From: Zhengitettix transpicula
Lineage: Eukaryota > Arthropoda > Insecta > Orthoptera > Tetrigidae
Assembly (NCBI GenBank): GCA_037074705.1
Contig: CM073593.1
Coordinates: forward strand, 11,413,001-11,477,000
Direction: 5' to 3'
Length of the DNA: 64,000 nucleotides
A program made the position numbers and the translations under genes. This document shows, one piece after another, positions 10,851-20,253 of this stretch (its first letter is position 1; every line of letters starts with the position of its first letter). The notes under the pieces are model-generated. The model was not told the origin of the DNA and searched no databases. It worked only from the letters and a program-made list of their open reading frames with translations.

Positions 10851-11439
10851 TTATACGCATGTTACTTACGATCCAGAAAGAAACATCGAGCGGTTAAGAC
10901 ACACATCTAGGGATGAAGTTGGATGGGGTGGTATTTAAGAAACATTTGTAAACGAAATCAAGCGACATCGACTTTATATGGAGTGTGTATTGCGTGTTTG
11001 ACAATTGCGTTTCACCCACTCACCGTGAAATTTTTCTCTATCTCACTTTTTTTCCCTTAAGATACATATCTAATTTTTCTTATCGTCGTCATAAACTAAA
11101 TCGTGTAGTGCAATGGCACAAATTTAGTTAACCTCTGCTCATATTTTAGTATTAACTTTAATGTGATATAATGTGATATATGTGATATATAGTGTATTAT
11201 GGATATTTCTTTCATTCACACCAGGAAGAAGATGGTCAGCTCGTCTACCAAATTATCATTTGTCCTTTCTATGACGAATAGAAATGCAGTTAATCATTTT
11301 TAAGTTAAAAATGACATATGTTCCATATGATTGCATATATTTAGTTACAATAACGGGTAAAGTAAATTTACCTGAAAACTGAAATATCAAAACTTAAGAA
11401 TATTTGTGGTGTTGTTGGACGCTGACTCATTGAATGTCC
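10851..11439. other. AT-rich sequence, no gene seen
   Basis: No motif was recognised apart from a short GTGATATA repeat near 11162-11190. Confidence 0.4.
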
Positions 11440-11705
11440 TTCAAGACACGTGGTTTCAGCAAGAAAACTTTCCATTTGATGTTCGGAAACATCTGGACCG
11501 ATGATTCGGGCAAAGGTAGACAGACTGTGGTGATCTAATCGCGTAGAACTCCATGGACTTTTCCCCGAAGGGTCGTATGAACAATTTAGTTAACTACACT
11601 TCTGTAGAAGATGTGGTCGCTGCTCAACGGAATGAAGGTAGAATGTGTGCAAAGAAGTTGGCAGTCGCGACGTTGAACCGGATCAGAATTCTAACCATGC
11701 TTTGA
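11440..11705 (+). pseudogene. IS630/mariner-type transposase fragment
   Basis: The plus strand reads WFQQENFPFDVRKHLDR, then TDCGDLIA and PKGRMNNLVNYTSVEDVV, interrupted by stops. The order matches the second-Asp to third-Asp part of insect transposases of the WFQQDGAPPH...VR..LD / SPDLTPLDFFLWG type, with the catalytic D of QQD replaced by E and the SPD-LTP block mutated. It is a short dead remnant; no termini were found. A related C-terminal fragment lies at 59045-59240. Confidence 0.58.
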
Positions 11706-14117
11706 AGAAGACAAAAATAGATTGTTCAGTTTAAATGTAAACAAACGTTGAAAAAATAAAAAATTAAGACGAATTACATAAAGAAGTAGCCAATTAATAG
11801 TTAGAATTGTTGCTTTCGTCAGATGATTCAAAATCGCAAGAGCCGCACGAACCAGGTGACGAACCTGTTTTTTTTTGTAAGCACGTTGCCGGACATGGTA
11901 TTCCTATTCAAAACATGATGTATTCAGTATCCACAAGTCCTAAAATTTCCCTAGGAGAGCTTTAGAGCGACCTGTATGCTTCACCTGACATCCATGATTA
12001 AACAATCATTTCCGAGGAAAAGGTCAGGTTTCCTGTGTCTTAACAGTAACAGGAAGTATTCTAGATATAAACAAGAATTCCAGTCCACCGTTTTCCTTAT
12101 TGGTCTGCTAATGGACGTTTAAATCCCTGGGAATATATTTAATTTGTTATCCTGCATTACTTAGGACAATACACAGTTGTTCTGCTAATAGTAGTTGTCT
12201 AAATACAGGAAATATTATTTTTGCCTTGTTTATTTCTGGGAGTAGACATCTGATAATTCCTTCAGTTCTTGGTTGACGATAATATGAATATATTATTTTC
12301 AGTATGCTACCACGAACCTAAGGAAAATTGCCTAGAAAAGTTTTTGAATACTCCTTTCTCCCGTTTATTAAATAATTACATCGATATATAATTTATTTGT
12401 TTAGGCCTAATTTATTCATCCTTATGTCCAGTTTGCAATTACCATGGGAGTTCATTGACAAGATCTGCTGTGGCTGGTATGACCACGAAAAGAAAATGAG
12501 TTTCTAACCGTAGACGTAATAAATGTTAAATGTGTGATTATGTTGCATTTATAATATTCCGTTTATTTTGGCCTCTTATTTAAATGTTTGGTGGTAAACG
12601 ATTGAATATAAAAATATTTTGGGCAGTGATGAAGAAGTTGAATTCTAAAATACGTGCATGAGCCTCCAATTAAAACGCAAGTAGTTTTCTGAAATTTTAC
12701 ATTAGAAAGGTAAAAGTAAAAATAATACCTATTTTGAAGGTCACTTGTTTAAAATTAATATATGTGTTGGTAGCTTTCGGCAATTAACGTGCCTTCAAAA
12801 TCCTTCAAAATACAAACAATAAAATAGAATGACAAATTTCTTAATTATGTAATAAGTAAACATAATAATATAAATGGTTTTGCTTTTAAAATTGAAAAAC
12901 TAAAAACAATTTAAAAATAATCCGTATAGTGCACTTCATAGTAAGAAAAATATTCACGTCATCTGATCAACTGGCAGTAGGTAGGTACACAGGTTGTAAA
13001 TAATTATTTTTGTGGGCTGGGTTTTTATGTTAAATCCAAATAAATATTTGACCATTAAAGAAATTTTATATAAGTTTATTACAGTTAAGCATGAAAAAAT
13101 CTTATCTCAGGCACCTGTGGTTTTTACATAGAAGAGATCTGCTGTCCGTACCAAATACGTACTGCTATTCTGTGTTGTGTTGCCTGCCGTAGCTCTCGTA
13201 CCAACGTCTCCGTATCTCACAGCCGGCAGAACGGGTTAACTGCAGTGATGACTTTAGTCAGGACCATTGCAAGGCGTCGACTCAGGGGTTGATCACTGGC
13301 TAAGGCGTCGACCTCCGGGATTGATTGCTGGCAAGCCGTCGTACTAAATTGTGTGGCTTCGATGAACTCTTCACTAACAAATTGTGGCCCCTTTCTCACG
13401 ACGATTCTGCCTCGGACTATATCAGAGACAACAACTTTACGCAGCCTCTCATAATCACATCCACCAGCTGTGGTGAGCACAGAACAACTGTCTAGTTTCA
13501 AAAGCTTATCTCCGTTCCCTCCATTATAGCCTCCCATTCTTTTACGTTTTTCATTATTAGAAAACTTCGTCGAAATGTCAGTTTCACTGATTCTTCCATT
13601 GTCACAAGAGTTATAGCACGCAGCTGCAGTTCCGTAGTCAACAATGGCCAACTATTGTCATGTTGAGGCCAAAAATCGAGGCAGGACACGAAAATTACTT
13701 GGATGGAAATATTTATCTCCTCCACCCCCACGCACGTGTACGATTTCGAATTCTCCAAACCACAGCAAACAACACTTCCGAGACAAAGCAAAACTAAACC
13801 AAAATACACGCGTTACAAGGTCTTAATGTCATGTACTATCGATTTATTTATCGATAATGCGTGATAACATAAAAACATTCAAATGAACAAGTTATATATT
13901 TCTGACGCAGAATATTTTAGACGTTGATTTGTGTCTATAAACTACTCTCACTTCTACGTCAAAATCGTAAGCACGAGTCAACAATTTTCTGTTTGCACAA
14001 GATCATGAATTGAATTCTACCCATACGTGGAAAATATTGCTAATTCTCCATCCACGTGATGTCTGAATTTTCATATCTTGTAAAACTGACTTACCTTCAT
14101 TTTTGTAATTTCATATA
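11706..14117. other. Long unassigned stretch with one open frame
   Basis: The only notable content is a GC-richer patch at about 13140-13760. Its minus strand keeps a 144-codon frame (13217-13651) that begins at TTG rather than ATG and matches nothing I recognise. Without splice evidence or similarity I do not call it a gene. The rest is AT-rich. Confidence 0.4.
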
Positions 14118-14965
14118 GTGGGCAACTCAAGTATGAATTGAAAAAAAATACGTCTCATTGAAAATTAATAATAAGAAATATAGTCTAATACAGACTTAAT
14201 AAGTGACAATATAAATACCACACAACGTTTCTAAGATCCTTCTCCCTTTCTTAAGGTTCTCAGTAGAGCCTAGAGCGACACAACGGCACTAGTCAGTTGG
14301 AAAACTTTAAAGCGACGAAAACGCAACGTCAATGGGAGAACCGAAGGGTTAGCGTAACATTAAGGGAGCTAAGACAATGGGAAAACGGAAGGTTTAGCGT
14401 AATAATGAGGGATCGTAACAATTGTTGAGTTTCATAGTGTCTGTTTGCACATTAATTGCTGTAGTGTTTGATTTAATGTGGACCATCTCTGATACGAATC
14501 TGGAATTGTAACTGATGTCAACGTCTAAAATCGTAGCATTTTTCCAATCAAATGTATGTTTAGAATGGATGATATGTTTGGAGACTACAGATTGTTTATC
14601 TTTGGAAAGTTAGATATTAGATGTATGTTCCTTGATACGGATATTAAAGGATCGTTTTGTTTGTCTTATGTAGCAGGAATTACAATTAGAGCAAATTAGA
14701 ACAATTAATGTAAACTTCTCAATGTTTGCTGTAGGTGTCAATTGGGTCTTTGTGGTTTTTAATCAAGAAGGATCTTTAAATGATGGATATTTAATATTCT
14801 TTAAAAATTTGGACGAATTTCTGATGTAGAAATTTGTAATTTGTGTTTGGGGACGATTGACAGTAGAATGTTGGTTTTTGTTCAAACTGCTATTTATGTG
14901 TTTAATAATAAAATTTAAAGGGTACTCATTCGAGATTAAAATGTTTCGGACAATATTTAAGTTGT
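14118..14965 (-). mobile_element. Penelope-like element, 3' part with GIY-YIG domain
   Basis: On the minus strand a frame passes from an RT-to-endonuclease linker (YPLNFIIKHINSSLN, FYIRNSSKFLKNIKYPS) into SNCNSCYIRQTKRSFNIRIKEH-type GIY-YIG sequence. It continues through SKHIIHSKHTFDWKNATIL and a C-terminal helix region (SRFVSEMVHIK). This order is characteristic of Penelope-like retroelements, whose endonuclease is fused after the reverse transcriptase. The 3' region follows directly: TAGAGCGACACAACGG-type sequence, a hammerhead-like core at 14227-14255, then the tail. A 46-bp segment is duplicated at ~14329-14420. The reverse transcriptase core is missing. Confidence 0.8.
14420..14960 (-). 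pseudogene. GIY-YIG endonuclease domain of a Penelope-like element
   Basis: The endonuclease would nick DNA to prime element insertion. The visible parts are the C-x2-C pair (CSNC), CYIRQTKRSF in place of the usual CYIGQTKRS (Gly to Arg at the GIY-YIG second half), the conserved R-x-KEH helix, and the H-x3-H-like HIIHSKH segment. At least two in-frame stops occur, one after TSNI and one in the linker (PS-stop). The second GIY-YIG copy, at 17003-17280, retains the Gly. Confidence 0.75.
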
Positions 14966-15018
14966 GTTGATGGAGTCAGCACACCTCTACATGTGACACG
15001 AAGAATATCCAGACTACA

Positions 15019-15178
15019 TTAAATTCTTTGCCATGTTCTTCGTAACAATACGCTGTAGCATATCCGTAGCAAATTATTGTCTGCATGGCATCAGATGTTG
15101 CATAATTTGTACTTTGTAAGTATACAAACGAAGTCGCTGATACACGGCGTATTGTTACGGTGAACATGGCAAGAAATT
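15019..15178. repeat. Foldback (hairpin) element
   Basis: The ~38-bp arms at 15019-15056 and ~15139-15178 are near-perfect inverted repeats (CTTGCCATGTTC...CGTAACAATACGC). They surround an ~83-bp loop that holds a further weak inverted match. It lies between oppositely oriented Penelope 3' ends. It may be a MITE or a foldback element of unknown family. Confidence 0.65.
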
Positions 15179-15344
15179 GAATACAGACTCGATAACCTTC
15201 GTGCTATAAAAGGTTCACACGTTGAGCGGAACTGATTAATATTAAATAAATTCTTTGAGCTGCTCTAGCATGTGGTGCACTTTCATTATCATATCTAATG
15301 TAGTTTATTTCCTGGCCCCTTGAAATGTGGGAGGTTTGAACGGG

Positions 15345-15530
15345 TCACCCAATGTCGTTGCATTAACTTCGATTTTAAGTTTTGTCAACTCACGAGTGCA
15401 GTTGTGTCGCTCTAGGCTCTTCTTAGCACCTGAAGAAAGGGACAAGGATCCCAGAAACGTTGTACATTATTACTAATTTTGTCTGCATTTGACTATCTTT
15501 CTTATTATTATCAAGTATGAATTCTCGTAT
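15345..15530 (+). mobile_element. Penelope-like element 3' end
   Basis: It carries the same 3' region as the elements at 14118 (minus) and 17000: CCCAATGTCGTTGCATT, GTTGTGTCGCTCTAGGCTCTT, then CACCTGAAGAAAGGGAC...GATCCCAGAAACGTTGT and a TTTGTCTGCATTTGAC tail. No coding part is present. The hammerhead-like core is at 15430-15458. Confidence 0.7.
15430..15458 (+). other. Hammerhead-like core in Penelope 3' region
   Basis: CTGAAGA, a GGGA-loop-TCCC hairpin and GAAAC follow each other as in the hammerhead ribozyme core (CUGANGA - stem II - GAAA). Hammerheads are known in Penelope-like elements. Here an A-A mismatch lies at the base of stem II, and stems I and III are not obvious. Self-cleavage is therefore only a hypothesis. 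Confidence 0.4.
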
Positions 15531-16185
15531 CAATTTTTAATTATCAGTAACTGACGTTTAATCCGACATTACTGCAGCATGACATTAAAAATTAAATTGC
15601 TCCATTAATGATTTATTTCGTCCTCAATAAATTTGTCTAGCAACTCTTTTCATGGCCCTTGAGTCCCTTGAAATGTTGGTAGTTTCAGTGGAAAAATGCA
15701 ACGTCTAGATCGGAAGTCACGAAAGTTGGCCGAGGTATTGTTTCTTTCAAACACAATGTTATCGGAATCACCCTACAACGTCTTAGTTACACTGCTATTA
15801 ATTTAATGATTGTAAAACTACAATATTAATTTAATTAATTACAACCAAACAGTAATACATTATAGGAAAAATGGTTCGTGATATTAAATTACACACATGC
15901 GAATGGAAATTAAAACTTTCTGATGTTCACATGACAATATTATTTAAATTATTCTCTCACATCTTATGAATCCACACATACCCGATTGTTTTCGAGACTC
16001 TATAAACAATTTTTTGATTGTATTATGATGTGTCATAATTAACAAGAAGCATTATTTGCTGAATAATATTTTTTTATTGATTTATTGACACTGGCATCAA
16101 AAGCTCTGGTCATTAGCGATTCAGTATGGGAACTCATTTTTTCCTTGTCGGGGGACCGATTGTTTGAGAGTTTCTTTCTGACACA
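15531..16185. other. AT-rich sequence, no gene seen
   Basis: No recognisable gene or repeat apart from the neighbouring element ends. Confidence 0.4.
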
Positions 16186-16275
16186 CATACATCCATGTCC
16201 TCGCAGGGGATTCGATCCCGGGACCTCTGTCAGGCAGTCAAGCTGACCTCTACACCACAGTAGGTCAATAATATT
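16186..16275 (-). repeat. tRNA-derived SINE head
   Basis: The minus strand shows an A-box-like TGGTGTAGAGGTCAGC and, about 30 nt later, a B-box GGGATCGAATCCC, then GCGAGGACATGGATGTATGTGTG. The layout matches the SINE at 40131 (TGTGGTCTAGGGGTCAGC head). A functional tRNA is unlikely, as no matching acceptor stem closes it. Confidence 0.68.
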
Positions 16276-16857
16276 TCACTGGTAACTAGACAGACAAATG
16301 AAGCTGCAAGAACATATCTTTAAGTTCCAATATAAGAAATAATGAGGCTTGGTTTCTAAATGAGAAAATTGGGTTCTCAATTTAATCCCACAGAAAAAAA
16401 AACTGGTATAAGGAAACCTGATGGTCAGCTGAGTCTCAACCTGTTAGCGTTACACCGTATGGAAATTGGCTGGATAGTCAAACGTAACTGCTTGCTCTTT
16501 GCAAATATTTATTTACGCAGCCATTTGGATTTGGTAAAGAAATTATCGCGTGTTCCATTTATCACCGCGTCTGAAGAATAATGTAAATGTACTATCGTGA
16601 CGCATAGCCGGTCAAGGCCACGATATATTCACGTATTAAATTACTTTCTAAACCATAATATGCTAATAAAAATATTAGTTTACATTTAAAGAATTGAAAT
16701 ACTGTCAATTTCACCATGTTATAACCGCGATAAGAGATGCGTCTCGATAGTACATTTACATGATTATCCTGACACCAAACCACACGTGGTGCTACTATCA
16801 AAGTTCTCCAGAAACCAATTTGAATAGCTTTCCGTACCGAAGAACTGAATAAATGTT
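16276..16857. other. AT-rich sequence, no gene seen
   Basis: Frames of 69-73 codons occur on both strands without motifs. Nothing is supported. Confidence 0.4.
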
Positions 16858-16990
16858 AATAAGAAAGTTAGCCAATTCAGACAAAAAAAAGTGATAATAT
16901 AAATACCACACAACGTTTCTGGGATCCTTCTCCTTTTTCTCAGGTGCGAAGAAGAGCCTAGAGCGACACAACTTCTCAATTGACAAAACT
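16858..16990 (-). mobile_element. Penelope-like element 3' end, abutting the next copy
   Basis: On the minus strand it reads GTGTCGCTCTAGGCTCTTC, CACCTGAG..., GGATCCCAGAAACGTTGTGTGG, TATTTATATTATCAC. It is joined about ten bases away to the plus-strand GIY-YIG copy at 17000, so the two face away from each other. The hammerhead-like core (16915-16943) is damaged: CTGAGAA instead of CTGAAGA. Confidence 0.7.
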
Positions 16991-16999
16991 CAAAAGCTT

Positions 17000-17495
17000 T
17001 ACAAAATGTCTTACTCTAATTGTAATTCCTGCTACATAGGGCAAACAAAACGTTCCCTTAATACACGTATCAAGGAACATATGTCCAATATCAAACTTTC
17101 CAAACTTCTCCAATCATATCATCAATTCTAAACATGCATTTCTAAGATTTTAGACGTTGACACCAGATACAATTCCAGACTTATATCAGAGATGCTTCAC
17201 ATTAAATCAAACATCACTGCTATTAATGTGCAAACAGTTACTATGAAACTCAATAGTCGCTACGATTCCTTTTTGTTAAGCTTTTGCTTTCCCATTGTCG
17301 TTGCATATTCTTCGCTTTTAAGTTTGTCAACTGAATAGTGCCGTTGTGTCGCTTTAGGCTCTTCTCAGCACCTGAAGATAGGGGCAAAGATCCCATAAAC
17401 GTTGAGTGGTATTTATATTATCACTTTTTTGTCTGAATTGACTCTGTTTCTTATTAATTATTTTCAATCAGACGTAATTTTTTTCATTTGAACAT
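17000..17495 (+). mobile_element. Penelope-like element, GIY-YIG domain and 3' region
   Basis: The plus strand reads MSYSNCNSCYIGQTKRSLNT then RIKEHMSNIKLSKL: a CxxC pair, the canonical YIGQTKR core and the R-x-KEH helix of the Penelope GIY-YIG endonuclease. A deletion and frameshift follow near 17105-17160, after which sequence matching DVDTRYNSRLISEMLHIKSN continues. The 3' region with GTTGTGTCGCTTTAGGCTC, a hammerhead-like core (17372-17400, GAAAC mutated to TAAAC) and the TTTGTCTGAATTGAC tail is contiguous, which ties the 3' motif to the endonuclease gene. No reverse transcriptase is present. Confidence 0.82.
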
Positions 17496-18955
17496 TTTAA
17501 TCTACAATATTGATTCCTTCCGTTTCTTTCTTGGTTAATCTTGCACTTCTACATACATACGATTTTATTATCTGGAATTGCTTTGATGACTCAAGGTTAC
17601 AGTAGTTTAGCGCCTTGACCAGGCCTCCGTATCGGAATGACGAAGCTTGGGACTTGTGTCCTGACAATTCCTTTACCTATTGTATATTTAACCTTGTAAC
17701 TGATTTACAATAACGAATAATACACAATAATTAAAGCACAGTTATTTTTAATTTTTTCAGGCAAAAATGTTTGCCCAATTTATATATATTTCGGCGTCTT
17801 GGAAATTTCCAAATTAACGAATAACTAACTAATTTATTTTTAGTTTTATTAACTAATTATATTAATGACATCGAACATTAATAATTTACATATATCAACC
17901 ACCCATTATAAAGTGTTTTGTTGCTGTCCTTACGGTATTAGCTGCTTGAACGTCATCAGGCACATTGAAGGTTATTTACGACTACTAAGTGCATTCCTTT
18001 CTACGCTCTTAATTGATTTCTTTTGTTCAGTAGAAGTTTTGTGTTGTACTTGTTTGAGTGTATGTAACGTCCTTGCGGTAAATAGCTATCGTGTCAACTT
18101 GTCCTTCAGAATTAATGCAACCAGCGATCGACTCCCTCCCGTGAAGTAGTTTTACGCACATCGTTCCACCAAGTACGTCAACAGGAACAAGATACTCGCG
18201 TCTATTTCACATTGTAAATTATTTTTAAAATAACGTACATCTTTAAATGTGGCTTTAGTATTATTTTCATCCAGCCACACCACATTTTACTTATTTTTCA
18301 TTACTTTCTGACTGTTCTTCGTGACTTTAGTCTTATAGTCTGGTAACACCTATCATGTTTCGCTTTTAACTCCAACCTGATTTTTACATCAAGGAATGGA
18401 TTTGCGAACGTAGGATGGAAGAATGCGATTCTACAGGAATGCCTTCGATGGCGACAACGCGACAGCGTAGTTCGACCAAACTTCCTTTAAACAAGGGAAC
18501 GAGGAAATGACGAAGACCCAGTCGCATCATTCGCCTGGAATATTAATATCTGGTAAGTTGGGAGGACTATTTTATGAATATTAAAGAAAATGAAAAATAG
18601 CCCCGACCTTCAGGTCCTACTGCAGTCCATTGCGCTAAAACGACTTTATTATCTTTAAAAATATTTTTACAGCTCCTTTTAATCCGTTCTAGAGACTTTA
18701 ACTAAAATCTTTGTTTTAACTCCAGCAGTTTGTATAATTGGCCTATTGGCACCAGGCATGTAATGAATTCTTCGCCGTGATTTGTGCACAATATACATGA
18801 TTTGCTACTACTTGCATAAGCGACGAATCCCAAATAGTTGAGCATTGTATTACGTTTGAATTTAAGTATACATAATTAAGGAAATAAAATGACAATTTCT
18901 TTTAATGTATGTGAGTATTTTTGTTGAAATTAGATATTTTTCCTCATTACAGAAT
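17496..18955. other. Unassigned sequence
   Basis: A 94-codon frame at 17865-18149 (plus) is Cys-rich but matches nothing I know and has no supporting signals. No repeat or RNA was recognised. Confidence 0.4.
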
Positions 18956-19027
18956 ATTCAAAATAAAAGCGCTATTGAATCTATTTCCTTCATTCAAAAT
19001 AAAAGCGCTATTTAATCTATTTCCTTG
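18956..19027. repeat. 36-bp tandem duplication
   Basis: Two adjacent 36-bp copies (18956-18991 and 18992-19027; core AAAATAAAAGCGCTATT) differ at two positions, so the duplication is recent. Confidence 0.9.
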
Positions 19028-19279
19028 ATAAATTCACAATTGTCAGTTGTTATTATTCCACGTGATTTTTCACTTTATAGACATAATTTTACGTCATTTG
19101 TACCTGTTTAACAATCATAAGACGACCAAATACCATCTAATCAGACAATCGCAGATTTGTGTGTAAAAGACACGAAATACTGTTTAAAAATAAAATAGAC
19201 ATGTAGTTCTTTTAATATTGATATTCTTTTCTCTGATAATCATTACAAATTCACTTTCCACTTCAATCTTGTATGGATA

Positions 19280-19800
19280 GTGTTTCAGAATTCCTATTAC
19301 AGACTTCTGGGGGTTGTAGAGGGAAGTTAGTAGATAAAGTGTTGATAAGGAACCCACGTCCGGAAATGTACCACTTGGATGCAAAATAAGTTTGACGAGG
19401 CACACGAACAAAATTGGCTGAGGGCGTCTACTGATATCGTGTCTTGTGTTTTCACTCAGTTCTGCGCAGTCGGCGTTCATATCAGTTGTTCTCTTATTCG
19501 TGATGAAGGGCTTCAAAGACGTCGAGAGTACGGGGCGTCCGTGGAATACCACAGTTCGTCCTCCTAGCTTCGAAGGTACCAACCTGTTTTTCGCAGCCGT
19601 TGATGTATTCTGACAAGACACACGATATCAGTAGTCGCCCTCAGCCCATTTTACTTGCGTACCGTGAAGCGGGAGGTTTGAAATCGATTGGATCTTCAAA
19701 CTTATTTTGCATCCAAATGGTACATTTCCTGACATAGGTTACTTATTGAAACTTTATCTTCTACAACCTCGGTCGAAGTCTGTAATAGGAATTTTGAAAT
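19280..19800. repeat. Large imperfect palindrome, MITE-like
   Basis: The left arm (about 19287-19448) is the reverse complement, with small indels, of the right arm (about 19625-19795). Matching landmarks are TATTACAGACTTC, GTTGTAGA, GGAAATGTACCA, GATGCAAAATAAGTTTGA and CTACTGATATCGTGTCTTG. The ~175-bp spacer is unrelated. The outer AGGGTATTTCAAAATTCC resembles the termini of IS630/mariner-type elements, so a deletion derivative with long inverted ends is plausible. The 145-codon frame across it is a by-product. Confidence 0.68.
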
Positions 19801-20211
19801 ACCCTGAATAAACAGGAGAGGTTCCTTTACTAACTCTTCGCGATAGTCCTTAAATTTCTAAACCTCACAAACTTTTGCTGTGCTTTAAAAAAATTTTTTT
19901 TTTCGTCAAAATTATAAAATAACTTTCAGATTATAGAAATACGTTTACGTATTTTGTATCAGTATACCACAGTAACCCGAAAAATACATAGTCTTCGTCG
20001 TTTCAGATAGTTCAGTTGAACTGAAATTCTTGCACTTTCTGGTCACCCAGATATTTAAATTGCATATCTTCCCGCATTTAAGTAACCTTTTCCGAAGTGA
20101 TTAAATGCCAAAAACTAATAATTATATCTTCTTTAATGTATTTGCGTACAACATGTAACTAAATATGTGCGCACCTTTCTCATACGTACCATAACTTCAA
20201 CCGTAATCTTA
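19801..20211. other. AT-rich sequence, no gene seen
   Basis: Flanking DNA of the Helitron that begins at 20212. Nothing identifiable. Confidence 0.4.
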
Positions 20212-20253
20212 TCTTATAAATAAAAATGAGTGTATGTGTGTATGTATGTATGT

